From: Sandaracinaceae bacterium
GTDB taxonomy: Bacteria > Myxococcota_A > Polyangia > Polyangiales > Houyiibacteriaceae
DNA: 64,000 nt
Direction: 5' to 3'
Assembly (NCBI GenBank): GCA_020633075.1
Contig: JACKEI010000001.1
Coordinates: forward strand, 1,674,001-1,738,000
Position numbers and translations under genes: made by a program. Under the pieces are notes generated by a model that made no database searches, was not told the origin of the DNA, and saw only the letters and a list, made by a program, of their open reading frames with translations. Positions 9,023-16,729 of this stretch are shown here, in pieces (position 1 is the stretch's first letter; each line of letters opens with the position of its first letter).

Positions 9023-10078
9023 TCAGCCGCCGAAACGCGGGGGGCGCCAGCGGGCTCGGCGCTTGGCGGCGTGGGCGCGCTCTCGGTCCCGGCCGAACAG
9101 GTCTACGTAGTCGATCTCCACGGCCTCCGGGGGGCGTGCCGGGCCGAGGTCGTCGCGGCGCGCGTCTACCGTGTCGAGAAAGCGCAGCAGCCCGGCCGTT
9201 GCGCCCGCGAAGACGTTGGGAGTCACCAGCGGGCGAGCGCCCGTGAGCTGCTCGGCGCAGCCACTCCCGATGACGCCCTTGCTTGCGAGCTCCGCGAAGG
9301 ACGCGTTCAGGGTGCTGGGGTGGAAGCCTTGCTGGAGCAGGATGCCCGCGCCCACGCGGAGACAGGCCAGGGGGTCCAGCAAGCCGTCCTCGAGCAGCAC
9401 CAGCGCGGGCTGGAAGTAGTTGAAGAAGGGGCACACGCGCGGCCCGAAGGCGTCGAACATGGCGGGCGACGACACTCGGTCCAGGTGGATGAAGATGCGG
9501 TGAACGCAGTCGGCGCGCGGCACGCGCCCGGCCGTGCGGACGATCTGCCCGATGTTCTCGGGATACACCCGCGCCGCGTCCAGCACGGCCATGAGCTGAC
9601 GGTTGTCCACCCTGCCCGCACAGAGATCCGCGTACAGGGAGTAGATGAACGCGTCCGCCTCCGCGTCGTCGCCGAAGAGGACCTCGCGGTGGTCCCGGTC
9701 GCCGTGCACGCGCGCTGCGAGCAGCGCCTCGAGCTTGTAGCTCACTTGATCCTTGAGGACGCGAAAGCGGCCCTTCAGGAGGTTGTCGAGGCTGGGCTTG
9801 AGCGTGAAGGAGTCCCAGCGGATGCCGTCCAGGCGCAGCTTGGCCTCCAGCACCCGGCGCATCTGCTCGGGGCTGCCGGACAGGATGAAGACGGCCGCGG
9901 GGTCGGTGGCGCGCAGCTCGCGCAGCAGCACCGAGGCTCCTGGGACGGTGCGCTTCCGGGTAGCGGGCTCGATGGCCGTGCGCAGCAGGTCCCGGATGCT
10001 GTCGAACTCGGTCCGCAGGTAGGTCTTGTCGAGATCCCAGCGGTACACGACGCGGGTGGGGTCGAGCGAGGTCGGCAC
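9023..10078 (-). CDS. App1-like HAD phosphatase-domain protein (DUF2183-type)
   Basis: A 351-residue cytoplasmic protein with a HAD-type core resembling the App1 phosphatidate-phosphatase catalytic domain. Motif I is WDLDKTYL (Asp nucleophile, about residues 14-21), motif II is ILSGSPEQ, a basic KDQVSYK segment follows, and the acidic motif is LFGDDAEAD. The C-terminal half has no domain I recognise and ends RWRPPRFGG. It starts at GTG 10078, 170 bp after the ACP gene of the next cluster. The notable oddity is downstream: after the TGA at 9023-9025 the same frame continues as PPNSESDTDTDTD and a long DS repeat, as if an acidic tail had been lost through a stop codon. Substrate unknown. Confidence 0.75.
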   Translation of the reverse strand: MPTSLDPTRVVYRWDLDKTYLRTEFDSIRDLLRTAIEPATRKRTVPGASVLLRELRATDPAAVFILSGSPEQMRRVLEAKLRLDGIRWDSFTLKPSLDNLLKGRFRVLKDQVSYKLEALLAARVHGDRDHREVLFGDDAEADAFIYSLYADLCAGRVDNRQLMAVLDAARVYPENIGQIVRTAGRVPRADCVHRIFIHLDRVSSPAMFDAFGPRVCPFFNYFQPALVLLEDGLLDPLACLRVGAGILLQQGFHPSTLNASFAELASKGVIGSGCAEQLTGARPLVTPNVFAGATAGLLRFLDTVDARRDDLGPARPPEAVEIDYVDLFGRDRERAHAAKRRARWRPPRFGG

Positions 10079-10248
10079 ACGAGGACTCTAGCAGGACGTT
10101 GCCGAACTGGCCTTCCTATCGCGCCGGCAACCAGGGCTCGATTGGCGTCCGGCGAGGGAGCAGAACCTCGATGGTTCTGTGACCGAGGCGGGCGACAAGT
10201 GGGCCCTGGGCTGCAAGCGAGAGGAAGGGAGGGTTCTTCAACGGGCTG

Positions 10249-10491
10249 CTAGGCCGCGCCCTTCTCCTCGAGCAGCATGACGATCAGCTCGGCGCTGAGC
10301 AGCTCGGCCATCTCTTCTGGGGTGAACTGCACCGCGAACTCGTCCTCGAGCGCCAGCACCAGGTTCAGGTGTTGCAGCGAGTCCCACTTCTCGATGGTGT
10401 CCTGCGACGAGCTGGGCAGCACGTCCGACGCGGCGACGCCAAAGAGGTCGGCGATGACTTGCTGCACACGGGCGAAGAGGGAGGCGTTCAC
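10249..10491 (-). CDS. acyl carrier protein
   Basis: A stand-alone 80-residue acyl carrier protein. The phosphopantetheine attachment serine is in KWDSLQHLNLV, and the four-helix ACP pattern is complete, from LFARVQQVIADLFGV to VMLLEEKGAA. It begins with GTG at 10489-10491 inside a GTGA overlap with the FkbH stop, so the two are translationally coupled and almost certainly partners: FkbH-type enzymes load a C3 unit onto a discrete ACP. It is unlikely to be the housekeeping AcpP, because the residues after the serine and the gene neighbourhood both differ from the usual fatty-acid synthesis locus. Confidence 0.9.
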   Translation of the reverse strand: MNASLFARVQQVIADLFGVAASDVLPSSSQDTIEKWDSLQHLNLVLALEDEFAVQFTPEEMAELLSAELIVMLLEEKGAA

Positions 10492-12422
10492 GAGGTCAGT
10501 TTCTCCACATGACAGTCCACCCACGCTGGCGGCAGTAGCGCCCCGTCGGTGAGGTCCAGGTGGTAGCACACCGCGTCGCCGTCGCGAGCCTGCTCGCGGA
10601 AGCCATGAGCGCTGTAGAAGCCACGCGCCGGCTCGTTCTTGGCGGTGGGCACCACCCAGCCCGTGAGGCGCGTCTGGTCGGCCGCGAGGGCCTGCTGCGA
10701 CACGAACGCGAGCATGGCCGTCTCGAGGGTGCGCCCGATGACGCGGCAGCTCATGAGGAAGGTGTCGATCTCCCAGCCCTCCGCCGACGGCAGCGTGATG
10801 GCCACGCCGACGATGCCGTGGTCCCCGAAGCGGTCGCTCGCGCTCATGGTGTAGACGTGCCCCTCCCGAGCGAGGCGCAGTACGTCGGCCTCCGAGTAGC
10901 GCTTGGTGGTGACGTTGAACTGGTTGGTCTTCTGGGTGAGCTGCGCGACCCGCGCGAGGGTGAGCGGCGTCACCTCGGCAAAACGCGCCTGCATGGCTAG
11001 CGAGCGGTAGTAGTCCTCCACGTTGCTGGCCGCCCCCGCGTGCGCCTCACGCTCGCGCGCCGCGGCGTAGAAGCGCCCACGGCTGCGGTCCTCGTCCGTG
11101 AGCGCTACGCGCTCGAAGAGAGGTACGTCCCGGAGGCACGCCGCGTAGGCCACCGGGTCGGAGGGCAGCTCGGGCACATACACCTCGGGGAGCTCGAGGC
11201 GCACACGCGCGCGCTCGGCCGGGTTGTCGTCCAAGAACACCAGCGAGTCGGTCCCGACATTCAGCTCGGCGGCCAGCTCGCGGCAGCTCTGGGCCTTGTC
11301 GTTCCAGTTGATGCGCGTCGCCGCGAGCTGGGCCTCACGCAGCAGCATGCCGGGGTGTTCGCGCAGCGCGGCCAACGCGTCGGCGGCGTCGTTCTTGCTG
11401 CTGATGGCGAGCAGCACGCCGCGCTGGTGGAGGTCCAGCGCGACCCGCTGCAGCGCTTGATACGCCGCGCCGGGGTGCTCGCTGCCCAGCTGGAGGCCCG
11501 CGAGGCCCACTTCCCCCAGCACCCCACCCCACAGCGTGTCGTCGAGGTCCAGCACCAGCACCTTTGCCATGCGGCCGGCGAGCGGCAGCAGCAAGCGCGC
11601 GTACTCCTTGGCCAGCGGCAAGAGCGCCTGCCGCGACAGGGGCATGCGCGCGGTCAGCCAGCGGTGCTGGTCCCGCCACGCCTGCGCCCCATGCCGCGCG
11701 ACGAGCGCGTCGTAGTCGAGCACGTACGTGCTCGGCACCGAGCGACAGACCGCACGCAGGCGTCGGTTGAGCTCCCCCAGGACCTCCCGCTGGCTGAGCT
11801 CCGCCTGCGCGTCCCAGACCCCGTGGTTGGGAGCCGTGGGGAGCTCGAGGTTCTGCAGCACCAGCGGCGCCGAGGACGCCGCCCGGAACGCACGCAGCCA
11901 CGCCTGGAGCGAGGCGAGCGCGTCGTCCACCGTGGACTCCACCGCAGCGTGGGACTGGCCTGCGAAGTCCGTGACCAGGGCGGGCACCAGGTCCTCGGCC
12001 AGCACGCACAAGAAGACCACGTCGGGCTCGAACGCGTAGAGGGCGCTGTGCGGGTCCAGCAGCTCTTGCGGATAGGCGTTGAAGTCGCCCACCCAGGTCT
12101 CGATGGGCAGGCCCAGGCAGAGCGCGTAGGCCTCGAGCAGCGGGAGGACCGGCTCGAGCGTGAACGAGCGCAGGAAGGCCACACGCACGGGCCGCACCCC
12201 GTCTTGGACGTCCGCCCCCTCACTACCCGTCGCGGCGTCCGCGTGTGCGCCTGCGGGACTCCCCGTGAGAGACGAAAGCGCCGCGCGGTGCCGCAGGATG
12301 GCGCCCGCCGTGGCCGCGCTGGGCTTCGCGCTCAGCAGCTGTTCGAAGCAGCTGCGCGCCTCGCCCACGTGTCCCTGCCGAACGGCCTCCTCCGCCCGGG
12401 CCCGGAGGTCCGCTTCGGTCAT
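10488..12422 (-). CDS. FkbH-like HAD/GNAT protein (C3-unit loading onto ACP)
   Basis: A 644-residue protein of the FkbH family. Characterised members take D-1,3-bisphosphoglycerate, dephosphorylate it and form glyceryl-S-ACP. Three parts are visible: an N-terminal helical plus SGNH-like region (VRVAFLRSFTLEPVLPLLEA; residues about 75-270), the HAD domain with VLVLDLDDTLWGG near residue 291, ISSKND and VFLDDNPAER, and a C-terminal GNAT-like domain (about 480-644; TQKTNQFNVTTKRY, DHGIVGVAI, RVIGRTLE). ATG 12420-12422 overlaps the MaoC-SDR stop as ATGA, and the gene's own stop overlaps the ACP start. No polyketide synthase is nearby, so the loaded unit probably feeds an acyl or sugar modification rather than a polyketide; that is inference. 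Confidence 0.88.
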   Translation of the reverse strand: MTEADLRARAEEAVRQGHVGEARSCFEQLLSAKPSAATAGAILRHRAALSSLTGSPAGAHADAATGSEGADVQDGVRPVRVAFLRSFTLEPVLPLLEAYALCLGLPIETWVGDFNAYPQELLDPHSALYAFEPDVVFLCVLAEDLVPALVTDFAGQSHAAVESTVDDALASLQAWLRAFRAASSAPLVLQNLELPTAPNHGVWDAQAELSQREVLGELNRRLRAVCRSVPSTYVLDYDALVARHGAQAWRDQHRWLTARMPLSRQALLPLAKEYARLLLPLAGRMAKVLVLDLDDTLWGGVLGEVGLAGLQLGSEHPGAAYQALQRVALDLHQRGVLLAISSKNDAADALAALREHPGMLLREAQLAATRINWNDKAQSCRELAAELNVGTDSLVFLDDNPAERARVRLELPEVYVPELPSDPVAYAACLRDVPLFERVALTDEDRSRGRFYAAAREREAHAGAASNVEDYYRSLAMQARFAEVTPLTLARVAQLTQKTNQFNVTTKRYSEADVLRLAREGHVYTMSASDRFGDHGIVGVAITLPSAEGWEIDTFLMSCRVIGRTLETAMLAFVSQQALAADQTRLTGWVVPTAKNEPARGFYSAHGFREQARDGDAVCYHLDLTDGALLPPAWVDCHVEKLTS

Positions 12423-13624
12423 GACACGAGACCGCCCGACACGGGGATGTTGGCGCCATGTACGAAGCCGGCGTCCTCGGAGCAGAGCATGGCCACCACG
12501 TGCGCCACGTCCGCGGGCTGGCCCAGGCGGCGCAGCGGCACCTGCATGGCGGCGAGCTTGCGCGCGCGCGGCGAGACGTCGCGCACCATGTCCGTCTCGG
12601 TCATGCCGGGCGACACCATGTTCACGCGGACTCCCTTCGGACCCAGCTCCGCCGCCAGGGCGCGCGTGAGCCCCAGGAGCGCGCTCTTGGCCACGGTGTA
12701 GCCCAGCCAGCCCGCGGGTGGGCTCTGGGTGGTCACGATGGACCCGATGTTCACGATGGCGCCTCGGCCGCGCTCCAGCATGGGACCCAGCACCGCCTGC
12801 GTGCACACCAGCGCGCCCCGGACCTGTGTGGCCAGGTGCTGGTCGATGTCGTCGTAGGTGAGCTGCTCGAGCGCGCGCGGGTTCACGTGACCGGACGCGT
12901 TGTTGACCAGCACGCCGACCGGTCGCGACCACGCGCCACGTGCCGCGGCGCACATGCGCTCCACAGCCCGCGCGTCGCTCACGTCCGCCTGGAACGCGAG
13001 CGCCTGCCCTCCCTGCGCGCGAATGTCTGCCGCGACGTGCTCGGCCCGCTCCACGCTGCTGCGGCAATTGACCACCACCGGGTGTCCGCGACGCGCCAGC
13101 TCGCGCGCGATGGCCGCGCCGATGCCACGCGAGGAGCCCGTGACCAGCGCGACTGGCGGCGCGTCGTCTTCGGGGGCGGTGGCTGCGGGCTGCTCCACTC
13201 GCGGCTCCAGCACCATCACCTTGCCCTCGCCGGAGAGCACGGCCTCGCCGCGCTGGTTGTGCGCGGCCAGCTCCACCACGAGCGTACGGCTGCCCTCGGA
13301 CTTCTGCTTCACGCGCAGCACGAAGCTGATCTCGTCACCCACGAACACAGGCGCCTGGAAGTTGAAGTGCTGCTCGGTCCAGAGCGCGCCGGGCCCGGGC
13401 AGGCGCATGCCGATCATGGCGGACACCTGGGCCGCCGAGAGCATACCGTGCACCACCCTGCCCGGGAACTGCGCCTGGGCTGCGAAGGCCTCGTCCACGT
13501 GCAGCGGGTTGTGGTCGCCGGACAGCTTCGCGAACGCCTCGATGTCGGCCTCCTCGAAGCGCTTGCGGAGCGCGACCTCGTCGCCCACCTGAATCTGATC
13601 GAAGTTCGCGAAGGAAAGGGACAT
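12419..13624 (-). CDS. MaoC dehydratase - SDR ketoreductase fusion
   Basis: A 401-residue two-domain enzyme. Residues 1-145 form a MaoC/hotdog hydratase (GDHNPLHVDEAFA carries the Asp and His of the family, then FPGRVVHGML). From about 155 onward there is a short-chain dehydrogenase of the FabG type: nucleotide motif VTGSSRGIGAAIA near 158, NNASG, catalytic Ser in NIGS, and YTVAK near 307. The fused activities suggest consecutive reduction and dehydration (or the reverse) of an acyl thioester, plausibly on the neighbouring ACP. Start is ATG 13622-13624, nine bases after the acyltransferase stop; the end overlaps FkbH by 4 bp. FabG normally uses NADPH; the cofactor here is not certain. Confidence 0.88.
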   Translation of the reverse strand: MSLSFANFDQIQVGDEVALRKRFEEADIEAFAKLSGDHNPLHVDEAFAAQAQFPGRVVHGMLSAAQVSAMIGMRLPGPGALWTEQHFNFQAPVFVGDEISFVLRVKQKSEGSRTLVVELAAHNQRGEAVLSGEGKVMVLEPRVEQPAATAPEDDAPPVALVTGSSRGIGAAIARELARRGHPVVVNCRSSVERAEHVAADIRAQGGQALAFQADVSDARAVERMCAAARGAWSRPVGVLVNNASGHVNPRALEQLTYDDIDQHLATQVRGALVCTQAVLGPMLERGRGAIVNIGSIVTTQSPPAGWLGYTVAKSALLGLTRALAAELGPKGVRVNMVSPGMTETDMVRDVSPRARKLAAMQVPLRRLGQPADVAHVVAMLCSEDAGFVHGANIPVSGGLVS

Positions 13625-13633
13625 GTCCTGCCT

Positions 13634-14353
13634 CTATCGTGAAGACGCGGGGGCCGCCGGCATGACGCGCGCGGGGTTGCCGATGGCCACGTACGTGGCC
13701 GGGACACGACCGCCCACCACGGCCCCGGCCGCGATGACCGCCGCTTGCTCGAGCACGCTGCCGGCCAGCAGGACCGCGTTCGCGCCAATGCGTACGTCGT
13801 CGTGGATCAGGACCGGGGTCTCCAGGTAGTCCTTCTCCATGGCCTCGTACTCTTCCATCGTGAGCTTGTTGCCTGCGATCAAGGCCGAGCCCATGTAGCG
13901 CCCGCCCGTCATGCTCACGTGGGGGCCGATGAAGACGTTGTTGCCGATCTTGGACTTCTCCGCCGTGGTGACGCTGTTCTGGAAGCGGGCGTTGTCGCCC
14001 AGGGTGGTGCGCCACTCCAGCACGCACTGGCTCCCGAGCGCGCAGTTGTCGCCCACCACGGAGTGCTCGCGCAGCACCGAGTAGTGCCCGGTCTGTAGGC
14101 CCGTCCCGACCTTGCAGCCCTCGTACACGATGGTCCCCGAGCGCAGGCACGCGCCGGCACCGAGCAGCGCACCCGCGCCACCCTCGAAGCTCTTGGTGGC
14201 CACCACCGAGCTCTTGGCCGGGTGCCCGATGATCACGCCGTCGCCCAGGATGCAGCCCTCCCCCACGACGGAAGCGCCGAGCACCTTGCACCCGGCGCCC
14301 AGCACGACGGACTCGTGGACGGTCGCGCGGGGATCGACCCAGGCGTCCCTCAT
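13634..14353 (-). CDS. left-handed beta-helix (hexapeptide) acyltransferase
   Basis: A 239-residue protein built of hexapeptide repeats from residue 8 on (ATVHESVVLGAGCKVLG, DGVIIG, GDNCALGSQCVLE, GNNVFIGPHVSMTGG), the fold of sugar O- or N-acyltransferases of the WbbJ/LpxA-like type. The loop at about 160-185 (LTMEEYEAMEKDYLET) interrupts the coil, as in transferases with an active-site insertion. The ending VPATYVAIGNPARVMP is typical of sugar acetyltransferases. Its ATG overlaps the deacetylase stop by 4 bp. Context suggests transfer of an acyl group, possibly from the adjacent ACP, to a nucleotide sugar. Donor and acceptor are inferred, not shown. Confidence 0.85.
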   Translation of the reverse strand: MRDAWVDPRATVHESVVLGAGCKVLGASVVGEGCILGDGVIIGHPAKSSVVATKSFEGGAGALLGAGACLRSGTIVYEGCKVGTGLQTGHYSVLREHSVVGDNCALGSQCVLEWRTTLGDNARFQNSVTTAEKSKIGNNVFIGPHVSMTGGRYMGSALIAGNKLTMEEYEAMEKDYLETPVLIHDDVRIGANAVLLAGSVLEQAAVIAAGAVVGGRVPATYVAIGNPARVMPAAPASSR

Positions 14354-15093
14354 GGCGCCCCGTGCGCAGCCCGCGCCGCACGGTTGACGTCCGCCAGCGT
14401 GGAGTGGGTCACGCTCGCGGTGGCGACGTAGTCGAGCAGCTGCTCGAAGAGCGTGCGCACGCCCGGTCCTGGGTGACGCTTCTTCAACAGCGCGTCCGGA
14501 TCGCGCTGCACGGCGCGGCTCTCGGCGTAGTGCGCCTCGGTGTGCGTGTTGAGGAACACGTGGATGGGATGGAAGTCGAAGACCTTCAGCCCCGGCCGGT
14601 CCAGCTGCAGCCCCGCGAGCTCGAAGCCTGTCTGCGCACCCATCAGGTCGATGTGGTCCATGTAGTAGATGGGCATCTCGAGCACGCCCCGCTCCTTCCA
14701 CACGGGCGCGAGCCCGGCGCTGAGCGGCAGCGCGTAGGTGCTGTCGTACTCGACCCCCTGCTCCGCGTACACGGCCATCAAGCTGGAGTCGTAGAAGAGG
14801 CAGTGCGAGCGGGCGCCGACGGCCTCCGGGCAGAAGGACTTGGTGCGCGCGACCACGTGCCGGAAGATGCGCTCGTCGTCCGGCGGACCGTCGTAGGCCC
14901 GCATGGTGTCGCCGCCGAGGCGGTAGTTGGGGTGCAGCGCGCGCTCGTGACCCGGGAGCTCGATGCCCGCGTGGGTACAGAAGAAGGTGCAGGCGAGGCC
15001 ACGGCTCTCCACCAAGCGCACGGTGTCTGCGAGCACCTCCGGGTGCGCCCAGTCCACGTCGAAGGTGATGCAAAAATGGTCAGCAAAATTCAT
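14350..15093 (-). CDS. polysaccharide deacetylase-like protein (WbmS type)
   Basis: About 247 residues with the NodB-like deacetylase pattern. ITFDVDWAHPE at the N-terminus supplies acidic metal-site residues, followed by FFCTHAGIEL and VGARSHCLFYDSS (R-S-H box), and near the end KVFDFHPIHVFLNTHTE. WbmS-like members occur in O-antigen loci, so surface glycan modification is the natural guess. I prefer the ATG at 15091-15093; an in-frame ATG at 15108 would leave only a few bases after the predicted -10 element at 15120-15125. The stop overlaps the acyltransferase start as ATGA. No signal peptide is present, so it probably works on a cytoplasmic sugar precursor. Confidence 0.75.
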   Translation of the reverse strand: MNFADHFCITFDVDWAHPEVLADTVRLVESRGLACTFFCTHAGIELPGHERALHPNYRLGGDTMRAYDGPPDDERIFRHVVARTKSFCPEAVGARSHCLFYDSSLMAVYAEQGVEYDSTYALPLSAGLAPVWKERGVLEMPIYYMDHIDLMGAQTGFELAGLQLDRPGLKVFDFHPIHVFLNTHTEAHYAESRAVQRDPDALLKKRHPGPGVRTLFEQLLDYVATASVTHSTLADVNRAARAAHGAP

Positions 15094-15119
15094 GACTTGA
15101 GCACCCATGGAGGTGAACT

Positions 15120-15148
15120 TGAGTACATCAACGGCGCAGAGGTGTCAA
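15120..15148 (-). promoter_or_regulatory. sigma70-like promoter for the deacetylase-to-ACP unit
   Basis: Reading the minus strand, TTGACA (15143-15148) is a perfect -35 and TACTCA (15120-15125) a weak -10, with the ideal 17-bp spacer. It sits in the 65-bp gap between the aldo/keto reductase and the deacetylase, the largest break inside the cluster, so the five downstream genes may have their own promoter. Confidence 0.4.
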
Positions 15149-15173
15149 AGCCGTCCGGCGGCCCCGGGGAGCG

Positions 15174-16052
15174 CTACCCAAGCTGGATGGCCTGCACGTC
15201 CCCCTTCGTGAGAGGGAGCCGCAACGCGGCGAGGTCGTCCCGCATGTGCTGCGGGTCGCGGGTGCCCGTGAGGGGGAGCATCTCCATGAGCTGCGCGAAG
15301 CGAAACACCACCTGCGCGGGCGTGACGTCGTAGCGCGCGGCCAGCTGGCGTACGGTCTGACCCGCCAGCACCTGCCTGTTGGCAGTGAGCAGAGAGAAGC
15401 CCTGATACACGACCCCGTTCTGACGACACACGGAGCGCACCTTGGCGTCCCAGCCCTGGTTGGCGTAGCAGCGGTTCTGGACGAAGCGCGGCGCCACACG
15501 CGCGAAGGCGACCAGCTCCGACACCTGCGTGGCCTCCACGTTGCTGATGCCCAGGCTGCCGACCAGGCCGTCTTCGACCAGCGCCTCCATGGCGCGCCAG
15601 GCCTCGTAGTCGAGGGCGTGCAGGTGGCCTGCCTGCATCGGCCCGTGCAGCACCAGGCTGTCGATGAAGTGGAGCCCCAGGTGCTGCTGGGAGCGCTCGA
15701 AGGACTGGCGCACCTGCGTGGCCACGGGCGCGGCTGGGTCGTAGGGCAGCCGGTGATCCTGACCACGCGCGAAGGTGTACTTGGTCTGGATGAAGAGCTC
15801 TTCGCGCCGCACGGCGCCCGTCGCGAGGGCCGCCGTCAGCGCCCCGCCGACTCCCGCCTCCACGTAGTGCTTGCGCTGGTTCGCGGTGTCGATGCCCCGG
15901 AAGCCGGCCGAGAGCGCGAGCGCGACCAGGGCCTCCGTGTCGTCCTCCTTCCAGGCCGTCCCGTAGAGCAGCGCGGGTGGTGCTGCGAGGCCGCGCCCAG
16001 CAACGAGCGAGCGACCCACCGCGCGGTCGTCCAGAAAGGGCGTGCTCGTCAC
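15174..16052 (-). CDS. aldo/keto reductase
   Basis: A 292-residue NAD(P)H-dependent reductase with a TIM-barrel AKR fold. The catalytic tetrad can be read as Asp in GIDTANQRKHY (about residue 53) with its Tyr, Lys in FIQTKYTFA, and His in SLVLHGPMQ. The cofactor end contains SLGISN and DVTPAQVVFRFAQ. It starts at GTG 16050-16052, overlapping the stop of the upstream membrane-protein gene (GTGA). As first enzyme of the ACP/FkbH/deacetylase cluster it may reduce a keto or aldehyde group of the sugar or acyl precursor; this role is inferred from position only. Confidence 0.9.
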   Translation of the reverse strand: MTSTPFLDDRAVGRSLVAGRGLAAPPALLYGTAWKEDDTEALVALALSAGFRGIDTANQRKHYVEAGVGGALTAALATGAVRREELFIQTKYTFARGQDHRLPYDPAAPVATQVRQSFERSQQHLGLHFIDSLVLHGPMQAGHLHALDYEAWRAMEALVEDGLVGSLGISNVEATQVSELVAFARVAPRFVQNRCYANQGWDAKVRSVCRQNGVVYQGFSLLTANRQVLAGQTVRQLAARYDVTPAQVVFRFAQLMEMLPLTGTRDPQHMRDDLAALRLPLTKGDVQAIQLG

Positions 16053-16633
16053 GGTGCCGTCCTTGCGAGCGCTTCATCCGCGCGAGCTTCGATAGCGTCC
16101 AGGAAGAGAGAGGTGGAGGCGGTCACGCGCCGACGAAGCATGAAGAGGGCATACCCGTACGTGACGAGCATGACGAGCACCAGCAGCGCACCGCCAGCCG
16201 CAGAGATGCGCGGTGCCTGCGCCAGGAAGACGAACACGAAGACGAGCATCCCCACGCCGAAGGCGGGACAGAAACGCGACTCGAGCTGCAGCGTCTCTCC
16301 CTCTACGCTGCCGAGTATGGCGACCACGCCCATGACGCGATTCCAGCCGAACATCTTGTGGCGCGCGCGGAGCCACCCGCGCCGCCCCTCGAAGCCTCCC
16401 GTGGCCTCCTCGTCCTCGTAGCGCAGGCCACCCAGCCCAAGGCTGTCCACGCTGGGCGGCGCCCACGCTCCGTCGCGGTAGGACCCGCCCGTGGTCCACC
16501 GCAGAGAGAGCACCTTCTCGCGCGTGATGAGCGGCACGAACGCCAGGCGCGAGTAGAGCTGCGGGGCAAGCATCAGGGCCGCCCACTCGGCGACCCACAC
16601 GACCATGATCACCACCAACCACGATTGATCCAT
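16049..16633 (-). CDS. uncharacterised three-TM membrane protein
   Basis: A 194-residue membrane protein with hydrophobic segments at about residues 4-23, 125-143 and 148-167. A hydrophilic loop between the first two contains two Gly/Asp-rich stretches and a tryptophan-rich stretch (WLRARHKMFGWNRVMG). I do not recognise the family. The start is the ATG at 16631-16633, because further upstream codons encode no plausible N-terminus. Its stop overlaps the aldo/keto reductase start, making it the first gene of the cluster read toward ACP. It is divergent from the MscS gene with 96 bp between starts. Confidence 0.65.
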   Translation of the reverse strand: MDQSWLVVIMVVWVAEWAALMLAPQLYSRLAFVPLITREKVLSLRWTTGGSYRDGAWAPPSVDSLGLGGLRYEDEEATGGFEGRRGWLRARHKMFGWNRVMGVVAILGSVEGETLQLESRFCPAFGVGMLVFVFVFLAQAPRISAAGGALLVLVMLVTYGYALFMLRRRVTASTSLFLDAIEARADEALARTAP

Positions 16634-16729
16634 GCGCCGGTCTATCGCGAGTGGGTGCCCAACCGCAACGACCCACCGCGACGAGCCTCTGGGAAGCGAG
16701 CGCCGAGCATGGCATAGCTTCAAGGCTGC

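Noticed and set aside
8730..9110. Plus-strand Ser-Glu repeat reading frame over the hexamer array
   Set aside because: A repeat of multiples of three without stop codons is open on both strands. The plus frame has no partner domain, no RBS, and runs into the antisense of the HAD gene. The minus frame is favoured because it matches the HAD gene frame and the DS repeats of scpB.
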